Virus record (IMG/VR): IMGVR_UViG_3300042914_004444
Span: 1-22,272 of that record
Source: a virus
Reading direction: 5' to 3' (one strand)
DNA: 22,272 bases
This document shows, piece after piece, positions 1 through 6,930 of this stretch (position 1 is its first letter; the number at the start of each line of letters is the position of its first letter). Under the pieces are notes generated by a model. That model had not been told where the DNA came from. It ran no database searches and saw only the letters and a list, made by a program, of their open reading frames with translations. Position numbers and translations under genes: made by a program.

Positions 1-770
1 TGGAAAGGTCGATTGGTGTGGGCGCATTGGGTTATCATGCATACTTACAAAGAAAGAATTTGCCTTGGGAAAATCCGATGGCTACAGGCATGAACCGAAG
101 AATGTTCAAGCATATCAGAGAAGGTTTAGATCATGCAAATTTGGAGTTGGGTAAAGAGCGTGGTGAAGCGCCTGATGCCGAAGGAACCGGACGTAGATTC
201 TCACATACGATGGCTATCGCTCCTAACGCTAGTTCTAGTATTATTATGGGTAACACAAGCCCTTCCATCGAGCCTTATCGTGCTAATGCTTATCGTCAAG
301 ATACTCTATCAGGTGCTCATCTTAACAAGAATAAGTTCTTAGACAAAATAATCAAGGAGAAGTGTGATGCTGACAAGCGATTGGATTATCAAGAACTCTG
401 GTCAAGTATTATTGCAAATGACGGATCAGTACAGCACCTTGACATATTGTCTGACTGGGAAAAAGACGTATTCAAAACGTCTATGGAGATTGACCAGCGA
501 TGGGTTGTGGAGCACGCAAGTCAGCGACAAAGTTTCATTGACCAAGCACAATCCATTAACCTCTTTTTCCGCCCAGATGTAGGTGTAAAATATCTTCACG
601 CAGTTCATTTTCAAGCATGGAAACAAGGTCTCAAAACACTTTACTATTGTAGGTCAGAAAAAATCAGCAAGGCAGATAAAGTATCGAACAAGATTGAAAG
701 ACAAGTGATTCAAGAAGTCGATCTAAAGGCTCTTGCACTGGGCGAAGAATGTTTGGCTTGCGAGGGATGA
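1..770 (+). CDS. nrdA: Ribonucleoside-diphosphate reductase large subunit, C-terminal part (5' end outside window)
   Basis: Catalytic subunit of class I ribonucleotide reductase, which makes dNDPs from NDPs for phage DNA synthesis. The reading frame (codons from base 3) is open to the left edge, so only about the last 256 residues are present. Visible family features: GVGALGYHAYLQ; the NTSPSIEP loop at about 264-287; TLYYCRSEK near the end, which contains the paired tyrosines of the radical relay; and a C-terminal ECLACEG tail whose CxxC-type cysteines accept electrons from thioredoxin or glutaredoxin. It is followed within two bases by an unknown gene, then a thioredoxin and nrdB, so subunits and reductant are grouped. 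The match is clear and there are no disruptions. Confidence 0.96.
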   Translation, partial: ERSIGVGALGYHAYLQRKNLPWENPMATGMNRRMFKHIREGLDHANLELGKERGEAPDAEGTGRRFSHTMAIAPNASSSIIMGNTSPSIEPYRANAYRQDTLSGAHLNKNKFLDKIIKEKCDADKRLDYQELWSSIIANDGSVQHLDILSDWEKDVFKTSMEIDQRWVVEHASQRQSFIDQAQSINLFFRPDVGVKYLHAVHFQAWKQGLKTLYYCRSEKISKADKVSNKIERQVIQEVDLKALALGEECLACEG

Positions 771-771
771 T

Positions 772-1410
772 ATGTCTTTTCTAATTGCCAATCTACCCCC
801 TGTGCATTGTTACATTCGCCGTGAATTCCTTTATGATTTTGAAAAAGGTCACGGCGAATATGAACCGTGTATATGGGTGTCAATAAAAAGTTTAAGAAGT
901 CAAGCGTTTCGTATTGAAGCATACCTTCCTCGGTATGGCGCTCTATATGACAAGTTACCTCTGAATGCATTTGTGAGCAGGAAGGATGCTTTGAATCCTG
1001 ATGACTTTTTAGATTTAGACACATTGCAAATATGGGACTGTTTCAGTTATAATATTGCAATCATGCAGAAGGCGTTCCTTCGAAATTTATCATGCCAATT
1101 CTATGCGAAAGATAAACAATTATATTCAGGAAACTATCTGTTTACAGTTGACAATGCAAGTCCTGATTTAAACCTTATTGATACAAGTTATAGTGAGTGG
1201 CCTGAAGATCATAAGTCGTTTAATTTTATTGAACTTGATAATGGACAATACGCAGCGCAACCAAATAATCGGTGTATATTCTTTGATGCAGCAAGCAATC
1301 CGAAACAAATGTTGTTTCCTGACTTCAAAGTGTGTACAAAAAAATATGTTGTTGAAACGAATCCGAAATGGCGTTTAGGTGATACAACAGATGTAATGTA
1401 TACCAAGTAA
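772..1410 (+). CDS. Conserved hypothetical protein between nrdA and thioredoxin
   Basis: A 212-residue protein of unknown function. I chose the ATG at 772 because a GAGGG ribosome binding site lies 5 bases upstream, next to the nrdA stop codon; an earlier in-frame ATG at 733 lies inside nrdA. The protein starts MSFLIANLPPVHCYIRREF, and I believe similar proteins sit beside nrdA in marine T4-like phages. It has no signal peptide or membrane helix. It is rich in aromatic residues and has scattered cysteines without a metal-site pattern. Its place inside the reductase operon suggests co-expression with nucleotide metabolism, but gives no function. Confidence 0.85.
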   Translation: MSFLIANLPPVHCYIRREFLYDFEKGHGEYEPCIWVSIKSLRSQAFRIEAYLPRYGALYDKLPLNAFVSRKDALNPDDFLDLDTLQIWDCFSYNIAIMQKAFLRNLSCQFYAKDKQLYSGNYLFTVDNASPDLNLIDTSYSEWPEDHKSFNFIELDNGQYAAQPNNRCIFFDAASNPKQMLFPDFKVCTKKYVVETNPKWRLGDTTDVMYTK

Positions 1411-1419
1411 AGGATTTAC

Positions 1420-1662
1420 ATGAAAAAGATTTATCGTTTTACTGCCTCATGGTGTCAACCATGTAAGGCATTGTCAATGAACTTAGAGCAAGCAAACCTG
1501 GACATTCCAATTGAAGTTATCGACATTGATGCCTTTGATGAGATGGCAATCGAGTATAATATTCGTTCTGTGCCGACATTGGTGTTAAAAGATGGGTCAA
1601 ATGAAAAAAGATTGGTCGGCGTTCATTCACCAAATCAAATTAAAGAGTGGGCAAATGGTTAA
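1420..1662 (+). CDS. Thioredoxin/glutaredoxin-like redox protein
   Basis: An 80-residue thioredoxin-fold protein. The active site WCQPCK is at residues 11-16 after a beta strand, and SVPTLVL near residue 51 supplies the cis-proline loop. It is shorter than bacterial thioredoxin (about 105) and similar in size to T4 NrdC. It probably reduces the C-terminal cysteines of the phage ribonucleotide reductase, whose two subunits flank it. A ribosome binding site-like AAAGGA lies just upstream. The last 8 bases overlap the nrdB start, so translation is likely coupled. Confidence 0.93.
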   Translation: MKKIYRFTASWCQPCKALSMNLEQANLDIPIEVIDIDAFDEMAIEYNIRSVPTLVLKDGSNEKRLVGVHSPNQIKEWANG

Positions 1663-2644
1663 AAAGAAACTTAGACTTACCGACGAAAGATCACATTTTA
1701 AACCGTTCAGTTATCCGTGGGCGTATGACGCTTGGCTAAAACATGAACAAGCACATTGGTTGCATACTGAAGTCCCGATGATTGAAGATGTTAAAGATTG
1801 GAAAAACAAACTTACGCAAAATGAAAAAGAATTCCTCACGCACATATTCAGGTTCTTTACGCAAGGAGATATTGACGTTGCTGGTGGTTACGTTCGTAAT
1901 TACCTTCCTCATTTTCCTCAGCCAGAAATTCGTATGATGTTGTCTGGCTTCGCGGCGCGCGAAGCATTGCACATTGCAGCGTATAGTCATCTCATTGAGA
2001 CGCTTGGTTTACCTGAAACCACATACAATCAGTTTCTTGAGTATCAAGAAATGCGTGATAAACACGATTATATCTTGAATGGGTCTAATGGGCTTGTAAA
2101 CACCTCATCTGTTGCGAAGAATATCGCGCTATTCTCTGCATTTACTGAAGGGATGCAATTGTTTAGCTCCTTCATCATGCTGTTAAATTTTCCAAGACAT
2201 GGGAAGATGAAAGGCATGGGTCAGATTGTAACGTGGTCAATCGTTGATGAGACAATGCACGCCGAGTCAATGATTAAATTGTTTAGAACTTATATCGAGG
2301 AAAATCGTGAAATTTGGAACGATACTCTCAAATCTGAAATCTATACTATTGCAACAAGAATGGTTGACCTCGAAGATCGTTTTATCGATCTATCATTTGG
2401 CATGGGCGATATGTATAACCTATCTGCTGATGACGTTAAACGTTATATTCGTTATATTACTGATCGCCGTCTTATTAGTCTTGGTCTCAAGGGTATAATG
2501 AAAGTAAAGAAGAATCCTTTGCCTTGGGTTGAGGAAATGATTAATGCTCCAACACACACTAACTTCTTTGAAAATCGTGCGACTGATTATGCAAAGGGGG
2601 CGATGAGCGGGACATGGGATGAGGTTTGGGGAAAGGCTGCATGA
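1655..2644 (+). CDS. nrdB: Ribonucleoside-diphosphate reductase small subunit (class Ia-type R2)
   Basis: A 329-residue ferritin-like radical-generating subunit. I chose the ATG at 1655 (MVKKKLRLTDERSHFKPF); it has AAAGAGTGGG upstream and overlaps the thioredoxin stop, whereas an upstream in-frame start at 1592 lies deep inside thioredoxin. The metal ligands expected from E. coli R2 are all visible: D72, E103, H106, E165, E199 and H202. The radical tyrosine is Y110, in EALHIAAY. The ligand set argues against the metal-free or ligand-substituted R2 subclasses. The stop overlaps the dCMP deaminase start (ATGA). Full length, no insertions or inteins. Confidence 0.97.
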   Translation: MVKKKLRLTDERSHFKPFSYPWAYDAWLKHEQAHWLHTEVPMIEDVKDWKNKLTQNEKEFLTHIFRFFTQGDIDVAGGYVRNYLPHFPQPEIRMMLSGFAAREALHIAAYSHLIETLGLPETTYNQFLEYQEMRDKHDYILNGSNGLVNTSSVAKNIALFSAFTEGMQLFSSFIMLLNFPRHGKMKGMGQIVTWSIVDETMHAESMIKLFRTYIEENREIWNDTLKSEIYTIATRMVDLEDRFIDLSFGMGDMYNLSADDVKRYIRYITDRRLISLGLKGIMKVKKNPLPWVEEMINAPTHTNFFENRATDYAKGAMSGTWDEVWGKAA

Positions 2645-3108
2645 AAACAAAAATGGTTGATGCACATATGAAAGTCGCTGAAACATATGCAGAACTTTCA
2701 TATGCAAGACGATTGAAGGTGGGTTGTATTATTGTAAAGAATGATAGGATAATTAGTATCGGGTATAATGGAACACCGGCGGGTTGGGATAACAATTGTG
2801 AAACAGAAATTTCAGAAACAGAAATCTGTTTTCTTGATCAAGGTGGTCCCGGTATGCCCGTCACCACAATTTCACTTAAAACTAAACCCGAAGTTATTCA
2901 TGCTGAAGCAAATGCAATCGCAAAACTTGCAAGGTCATCTGAGTCGGGTGAGAACGCCGCTATGTTTATCACTCATGCTCCTTGTATTGAATGTGCAAAA
3001 ATGATTTTTACTTCGGGCATTAAAAATGTGTTTTATAGAAATACATATCGAAGTACAGAGGGGTTAGAATTTCTCAAAAAATGTAGTGTTGAGGTCGCAC
3101 AAATCTAG
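2641..3108 (+). CDS. cd: Deoxycytidylate (dCMP) deaminase
   Basis: Zinc enzyme converting dCMP to dUMP, the precursor of dTMP. The 155-residue product has the cytidine-deaminase signature: HAEANAI (H87, catalytic E89) and PCIEC (C115, C118) for the catalytic zinc. The ATG at 2641 overlaps the nrdB stop by 4 bases (ATGA), after GGGGAAAGG; the ATG at 2653 is a possible later start. The insertion between residues 52 and 80, with a cysteine and GGPGMP, is typical of dCMP deaminases that bind a second metal. The gene completes a nrdA-thioredoxin-nrdB-cd dNTP-supply operon. Confidence 0.93.
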   Translation: MKTKMVDAHMKVAETYAELSYARRLKVGCIIVKNDRIISIGYNGTPAGWDNNCETEISETEICFLDQGGPGMPVTTISLKTKPEVIHAEANAIAKLARSSESGENAAMFITHAPCIECAKMIFTSGIKNVFYRNTYRSTEGLEFLKKCSVEVAQI

Positions 3109-3116
3109 GAGACCTT

Positions 3117-3269
3117 ATGCAAAAACAGTTTGTTTGTATGGCGTGTAACGCTGAATTTAAAATCTCATTTAAACTAGAACCTCAGATTTTTCAAATTGAA
3201 TTTTGTCCGTTTTGTGGTGAAATATTAGAAGAGGAATTAGAAGACCATGAGGAGGAGGATACATATTGA
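3117..3269 (+). CDS. Small zinc-ribbon protein
   Basis: A 50-residue protein with two cysteine pairs, CMAC (residues 7-10) and CPFC (30-33), separated by a short beta-rich stretch; this is the layout of a zinc ribbon. The C-terminus is strongly acidic (EEELEDHEEEDTY). AGGAG lies 6 bases before the ATG. It is in the same frame as the next gene, separated by one TGA and 12 bases. Such mini zinc ribbons are common in T4-like phages; their targets are unknown. Confidence 0.8.
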   Translation: MQKQFVCMACNAEFKISFKLEPQIFQIEFCPFCGEILEEELEDHEEEDTY

Positions 3270-3281
3270 TTTGGGATCAAT

Positions 3282-3686
3282 ATGTGGTTATATCAAAACA
3301 AAGAATTCGAAGAATCAATTGATAAGTATGTGGGTTTTGTTTATCTGATTACCTGTTTAAAAACAAATCGTCGGTATATAGGAAAGAAATTATTTTGGTC
3401 GTCAAGGACCAAACAAGTGAAAGGTAAGAAGAAACGATTTAAGGTTGAGTCTGATTGGAAAACTTATTGGTCCTCATCAGATGAACTAAAACAAGATGTA
3501 AAAAACCTCGGCGAAGAAAATTTTAAGCGTGAAATCGTGCATTTGTGCTTTGGGAAGGGTGAGCTCTCCTACCTTGAATTACGTGAACAAATAGATCGAA
3601 GGGTTCTAGAATATCCGACCGATTGGTACAACAATTTAATTCACTGCAGGATCCACGGATCTCACCTAAAAACCCTCAGAAAATAG
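3282..3686 (+). CDS. GIY-YIG-like nuclease (Seg-like putative endonuclease)
   Basis: A 134-residue protein. GFVYLI at residues 18-23 and RRYIGKK at 31-37 form the GIY-YIG two-strand signature; a basic stretch (KGKKKRFK) and a possible catalytic glutamate in SYLELREQ follow. Proteins with this beginning (MWLYQNKEFEESIDKYVGF) are widespread in marine T4-like phages and are usually annotated as putative homing endonucleases. It lacks the long DNA-recognition tail of I-TevI, so it may instead be a housekeeping or recombination nuclease. Only a weak ribosome binding site (TTGGGAT) precedes it; translation may be coupled to the zinc-ribbon gene. Confidence 0.78.
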   Translation: MWLYQNKEFEESIDKYVGFVYLITCLKTNRRYIGKKLFWSSRTKQVKGKKKRFKVESDWKTYWSSSDELKQDVKNLGEENFKREIVHLCFGKGELSYLELREQIDRRVLEYPTDWYNNLIHCRIHGSHLKTLRK

Positions 3687-3687
3687 T

Positions 3688-3703
3688 GTTGTTTTATTGC
3701 AAC
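3688..3703 (+). promoter_or_regulatory. Single operator-like palindrome upstream of the 3723 promoter
   Basis: GTTGT-TTTATT-GCAAC. This matches the GTTGT-N6-ACAAY pattern found in tandem at 4073 and 10945, with one mismatch. It starts 2 bases after the end of the GIY-YIG gene, and the surrounding GTGTTG/CAACAC arms can also form a 6-bp hairpin. It ends 19 bases before the -35 box, compared with 10 in the other two modules. It has no T-run, so it is not a standard terminator. Confidence 0.5.
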
Positions 3704-3722
3704 ACCTGTGGATAACTTATGC

Positions 3723-3750
3723 TTGACATTTTATCCAGCTTCTGTATAAT
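3723..3750 (+). promoter_or_regulatory. Strong sigma70-type promoter
   Basis: TTGACA at 3723-3728 and TATAAT at 3745-3750, both perfect consensus hexamers, spaced 16 bases. The end of the spacer (TTCTG) resembles the other two block promoters. The predicted start site (about 3757) falls on the first base of the downstream ATG, so the message could be leaderless. This is the kind of promoter read by host RNA polymerase early in infection. Confidence 0.85.
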
Positions 3751-3756
3751 GTAAGC

Positions 3757-4071
3757 ATGATGAGAAAACGACGTTCCGACAGAAATCATGTGCTCTACCA
3801 GATCACTAACGTGTCCACTGGCGATACTTACGTAGGTCTGACTGTTGCACAGGGTCAAGCCTATCTGCGTTCCGTCAAGGTTCGTTGGCAGAAACATGTA
3901 TCTGCTGCCCTCAACGACGGCAAAGATTGGGCCTTCAGCAAGGCTCTACGGGCCCAGCAAGACACGTCTTGGCGTTATCAGGTGCTGGAGATTGTGCGAG
4001 GACGTAAGAATGCCCATCAGCGAGAGCGCCAACTAATCGCAGAACTTTCCCCTTCTTTGAACACATTTTAA
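3757..4071 (+). CDS. GIY-YIG-like nuclease domain protein
   Basis: A 104-residue protein. HVLYQITN (11-18) and TYVGLT (24-29) match the GIY-YIG strands. An arginine-rich helix follows (VRWQKHVSAAL), and ERQLIAELSPSLNT at the end matches the catalytic glutamate and final region of the family. It differs clearly from the GIY-YIG protein just upstream, so it is not a recent duplicate. The start could be the ATG at 3757 or the adjacent one at 3760; no ribosome binding site is seen. It lies alone between two strong promoters, each with GTTGT/ACAAC palindromes. Confidence 0.8.
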   Translation: MMRKRRSDRNHVLYQITNVSTGDTYVGLTVAQGQAYLRSVKVRWQKHVSAALNDGKDWAFSKALRAQQDTSWRYQVLEIVRGRKNAHQRERQLIAELSPSLNTF

Positions 4072-4072
4072 T

Positions 4073-4104
4073 GTTGTTTTTTTACAATGTTGTTAAAATA
4101 CAAC
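4073..4104 (+). repeat. Two abutting 16-bp palindromes (putative operators), copy A
   Basis: GTTGT-TTTTTT-ACAAT (4073-4088) is followed directly by GTTGT-TAAAAT-ACAAC (4089-4104). The second unit ends exactly 10 bases before the -35 box of the next promoter. The same two-unit, 10-base-gap layout occurs at 10945-10976. The most natural reading is a pair of sites for a dimeric regulator contacting neighbouring helical turns. The protein that binds them is unknown. Confidence 0.75.
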
Positions 4105-4114
4105 AAAAAACTGG

Positions 4115-4142
4115 TTGCACTTTTATCTGAGTCCTGTATAAT
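4115..4142 (+). promoter_or_regulatory. Sigma70-type promoter of small-gene block 1
   Basis: TTGCAC (4115-4120), 16-base spacer, TATAAT (4137-4142). The spacer ends AGTCCTG, identical to the end of the spacer at 11002-11008, and both -35 boxes are preceded by GGT or CGGT. It should transcribe the run of small genes from 4174 onwards. Confidence 0.85.
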
Positions 4143-4173
4143 TGATTTTGTTGATTGATTGAGAGAGATTGAG

Positions 4174-4368
4174 ATGCAAGTTTTTTCTGTGCTACAAGAT
4201 GATGGTGAGCGGTACGATTTCTTGGGTGTGTTTGGTTCTTTCGAGGACGCAGAAGCATTCATCCGAGGGCGTGAGGGTTTCATCCGTGGGTGGTATCAGT
4301 TCGGTGTGGTTGCTTCCGAACTAGGTGAAGAAGTAGATTTTCTTGGTCGTGTCGATTGGATACAGTAA
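4174..4368 (+). CDS. Small hypothetical protein, block 1
   Basis: A 64-residue acidic protein beginning MQVFSVLQDDGERYDFLGV. I chose the ATG at 4174, which follows a GAGAGAGATTGAG purine stretch; an in-frame TTG at 4159 is less likely. The pattern of a strand, a Gly-x-Phe turn and a helix (GVFGSFEDAEAF), then more strands, suggests a compact alpha/beta fold. It is the first gene after the block 1 promoter, so it is probably made very early. I do not recognise a function; small proteins in this position often act on the host. Confidence 0.72.
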   Translation: MQVFSVLQDDGERYDFLGVFGSFEDAEAFIRGREGFIRGWYQFGVVASELGEEVDFLGRVDWIQ

Positions 4369-4392
4369 TTTTTCTTGGAATGGTGCTCTAAA

Positions 4393-4641
4393 ATGCGTAC
4401 TCGTTCAGTGATTCGTGGTCTGAAAAATTCTCAGCCCGTCCGTGTGATTATCAACGGTGTTGGTTTCGTGACTACCGTTGAGGGTATGACTCAAATGACC
4501 TTTACTGAACAGCGGGTTGCTGCTTGGAATGCTCTAGAGCATATTGCTCGCGAGAAAATCACTGGGTTTGCTTATACCAGTACCTTCTACAATGATCGCA
4601 TGGAACGTACTTCCGTCGATGTTCAAGTGGATCTAATCTAA
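4393..4641 (+). CDS. Small hypothetical protein, block 1
   Basis: An 82-residue protein beginning MRTRSVIRGLKNSQPVRVII. It seems mainly beta-stranded with one helix (EQRVAAWNALEHIAREK). I chose the ATG at 4393; an in-frame TTG at 4375 would add 6 residues. No clear ribosome binding site precedes it beyond GGAA at 4377. The stop codon shares one base with the next ATG (TAATG), indicating coupled translation. Function unknown. Confidence 0.7.
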   Translation: MRTRSVIRGLKNSQPVRVIINGVGFVTTVEGMTQMTFTEQRVAAWNALEHIAREKITGFAYTSTFYNDRMERTSVDVQVDLI

Positions 4642-4886
4642 TGAATGACCAAATCGTAAGTCGTCTTGGCTACACTCATGGGCAATTGAATGATGCTTTT
4701 AAACTCATTCAAAATCCAGAACACTGGAAACTTCCCATCGATGCTTGGATTCATCCAAATATGTTCGATGTCTGTAATGAGGCTTGTGTCTACTTTACTG
4801 GTGGTCCTCTGTATCGGCGAGGTACTGCTGGAGATGCTGCTCTTCGCGTGACAGCGGATGGCTACTATGCGGTTATCGGAGCTTAA
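4641..4886 (+). CDS. Small conserved hypothetical protein, block 1
   Basis: An 81-residue protein beginning MNDQIVSRLGYTHGQLNDAF. The middle PEHWKLPIDAWI and the end VTADGYYAVIGA resemble a small family I associate with phages and plasmids of proteobacteria (helix, NWKxPID, then a glycine-tyrosine rich end). It has no cysteine pair or membrane segment. It overlaps the preceding stop by one base, and 3 bases separate it from the next gene. Function unknown. Confidence 0.72.
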   Translation: MNDQIVSRLGYTHGQLNDAFKLIQNPEHWKLPIDAWIHPNMFDVCNEACVYFTGGPLYRRGTAGDAALRVTADGYYAVIGA

Positions 4887-4889
4887 ATC

Positions 4890-5183
4890 ATGATGCCCCC
4901 TGATCTTACCATTGCAATTAATCGTTATGTCAATGATATTGAAGCGTCTTACACTGGCACGCTTTCATTTTGGGCAGAAGTAGAATATGGGCGAAAGTAC
5001 GCAAAGATCATCAATGTTACTCATAACAATAGCCGATCTGTGCATGCTTTTGTTGATATGAAAACAGGTGATGTTTACATGCCTGCCTCTTGGAATGCCC
5101 CTGCAAAGCATGTGCGATTTAACTTGCTAAATAATTATCCTACGAATATTACCTGGTCAGGTGGGTATCTTTACTTGAGGTAA
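4890..5183 (+). CDS. Small conserved phage protein (VHAFVD..TGDVY type)
   Basis: A 97-residue protein. VHAFVDMKTGDVYMPASW followed by APAKHVRFNLL is a pattern I recall from many small phage and accessory proteins: a beta-hairpin enzyme-like core, always without known function. The N-terminus has two possible starts (ATGATG at 4890/4893). No targeting signal is seen. It lies in the block 1 run, 3 bases after the previous stop. Confidence 0.75.
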   Translation: MMPPDLTIAINRYVNDIEASYTGTLSFWAEVEYGRKYAKIINVTHNNSRSVHAFVDMKTGDVYMPASWNAPAKHVRFNLLNNYPTNITWSGGYLYLR

Positions 5184-5185
5184 AA

Positions 5186-5359
5186 ATGTTCTCTCGTCTT
5201 TTAAGTGAAGTCGAACGTTTACGTGAAGTGTATGGTTTAGATGCAGGTGGGGCTTTGCGATACATTCATGAGCATCTTGGCGAATATTCTTCTGAACTCG
5301 TAATGGAATATCAACTTTTCATCTCTCAAGGCATTGAAATGCTTTCCCCGGTAGAATAA
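5186..5359 (+). CDS. Small hypothetical helical protein, block 1
   Basis: A 57-residue protein beginning MFSRLLSEVERLREVYGLDA. Almost the whole chain is predicted amphipathic helix with one break (DAGGALRYIHEH). The reading frame fills the gap between its neighbours exactly: the ATG lies 2 bases after one stop, and one base separates its stop from the next ATG. This packing is the main evidence that it is real. Function unknown. Confidence 0.72.
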   Translation: MFSRLLSEVERLREVYGLDAGGALRYIHEHLGEYSSELVMEYQLFISQGIEMLSPVE

Positions 5360-5360
5360 T

Positions 5361-5591
5361 ATGCAAACTATTGAACACAAAAATATAAAGCAGTTGCTCG
5401 AAGAAGCAGGATTTTGCTTTTGGGAAGATGAAGATTGGAAGCCTGAAGGTGCAGTGATTGATTGGGCAGCACAATATGATAAGGAGATGAATGCATTCGT
5501 TGAACTTCTAATTCGCGATTGCGCTGAGTATATTGACAGTCATTTGGTTGAAGGTATTCACAACAAAATTTTAGAAAGGTATGGATTATGA
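5361..5591 (+). CDS. Small hypothetical protein, block 1
   Basis: A 76-residue acidic protein beginning MQTIEHKNIKQLLEEAGFCF. The segment NAFVELLIRDCAEYID resembles the KFAELIIRECA motif found in many short T4-like phage proteins of unknown function. The C-terminus is a short amphipathic helix. The last 4 bases overlap the next gene (ATGA). No function can be assigned. Confidence 0.75.
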   Translation: MQTIEHKNIKQLLEEAGFCFWEDEDWKPEGAVIDWAAQYDKEMNAFVELLIRDCAEYIDSHLVEGIHNKILERYGL

Positions 5592-5872
5592 ATCAGTACA
5601 GTAATTGGGATGTGTACAACCAACTAGCTTTTCGGGATTGGTTGAAAAGTATGCTTCGTATGGGTGGCGTCGAATTGACCTTTACGAAAACTGACGGGAC
5701 TGAGCGTGTGATGAATGCATCGCTTGAAGAAAGTAAAATTCCTGTTTATGAAAGCAAGACGGGTCGAACTAAAGCGCCCAATGATGAAGTTGTTTCAGTT
5801 GTAGATATTGACATTGGTGAGTGGCGTTCTGTACGATATGATTCCATCAAACAAGTAAGGATCACACTGTGA
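5588..5872 (+). CDS. Small beta-barrel phage protein (DUF2693-like)
   Basis: A 94-residue protein with NWDVYNQ..FRDWL, VELTFTKTDGTERVM and a final WRSVRYDSIKQVRI. This layout (short helix, TFTKKDGTER hairpin, WR-R-D-I end) matches the SH3-like barrel family often labelled DUF2693 in phages; the assignment is from memory of the pattern. Its role is unknown. It starts with ATG overlapping the previous stop (ATGA), and its own stop overlaps the GTG start of the next gene (GTGA). Confidence 0.72.
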   Translation: MNQYSNWDVYNQLAFRDWLKSMLRMGGVELTFTKTDGTERVMNASLEESKIPVYESKTGRTKAPNDEVVSVVDIDIGEWRSVRYDSIKQVRITL

Positions 5873-6930
5873 GTAAAGCCGTCGCATCCTCTGAACCCAA
5901 CTTCGTATCCATCGATGTATCTAAAGATGACTACACTGCAAAACTAGTCAGTGCTTTGAATTGGTTTAACTTCGAACGGGATAAAAAGGATGCACGGAAT
6001 TATATTGAACAGTATGCGAAGAAGCAAGGCATTACTATTTCAGGTGTGACTGATTCTGATATTGTTCCCACTATGGGGTGGATTGCACATTTGTGCAATA
6101 AAGGAGCAAACCTTTCCGAGGAGCACGTTGATAAACTAAACGTTTATCTGGCACAACTAAATCGTGCGAAGAAGTCTGTGCCTGTTACGACAAACACTCC
6201 ACGTGTCTCTATTCAAGAAGCTACGCAAAATAAAATTAATGCTTATATTGGCGAACTTGAAGGGGTCTTTGACCAACTATTCAAGAACCCCAAAGAATCA
6301 TTCTCTTTGCTCGAGGACCTGAAGAAAAATCAGATGCCTCAAACTATCGGGCCTAACATTGAAGAATGGACAAAGACAAAGCTGAAGGAACTCATCACCG
6401 CCTATGAAGGCACAGACAAAGACCTTGTTGAAGGTTATTCAAACATTCGAAAGAAGGACCTTCTTGCTTTCATTAAGAAACTAGCGACGTTTGTTGAGGA
6501 TGCTGAAAAGTATTCTTCATACAAAAAAGCTAATCGTAAACCTCGCGAAAAGAAAGTCAAGCCTCCGACACAACAAGTAAAAACGCTAAAGTACAAAGCT
6601 AAAGATGATGATCTGAAAATTACTTCAGTATCACCTACAACTATTGTTGGTGCCCAACAGGTTTGGTTGTTCAATACAAAAACACGAAAGCTGTCTGTAT
6701 ATCGAACTGACAGCGCCTTGGGAATTCAAGTCAAAGGTACAACTTTGCAAAATTACGACCCCGAGATGTCTTGTCAAAAGACTCTGCGTAAACCTGCTGA
6801 ACAACTTAAGGATCTACTAAGTGCAGGCAAGATTCAGCTTCGTAAATTTATGGACAACATCAAAGCAGTGCAAGTAGAAGTGAACGGTCGCCTTAATGGC
6901 GACACTCTAATCGTTAGGACTATTAAATGA
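5869..6930 (+). CDS. Conserved hypothetical protein upstream of RNase H
   Basis: A 353-residue protein starting with GTG (overlap GTGA with the previous stop). The N-terminal half is helical and charged. A basic linker with KKANRKPREKKVKPP lies near residues 216-232, and a predicted beta-rich C-terminal domain starts around VGAQQVWLFNTKTRKLSVY. I recall homologues next to RNase H in marine T4-like phages. The basic linker and the context (it overlaps RNase H by 4 bases) suggest a nucleic-acid role, but this is inference; no catalytic motif is visible. Confidence 0.85.
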   Translation: MSKAVASSEPNFVSIDVSKDDYTAKLVSALNWFNFERDKKDARNYIEQYAKKQGITISGVTDSDIVPTMGWIAHLCNKGANLSEEHVDKLNVYLAQLNRAKKSVPVTTNTPRVSIQEATQNKINAYIGELEGVFDQLFKNPKESFSLLEDLKKNQMPQTIGPNIEEWTKTKLKELITAYEGTDKDLVEGYSNIRKKDLLAFIKKLATFVEDAEKYSSYKKANRKPREKKVKPPTQQVKTLKYKAKDDDLKITSVSPTTIVGAQQVWLFNTKTRKLSVYRTDSALGIQVKGTTLQNYDPEMSCQKTLRKPAEQLKDLLSAGKIQLRKFMDNIKAVQVEVNGRLNGDTLIVRTIK

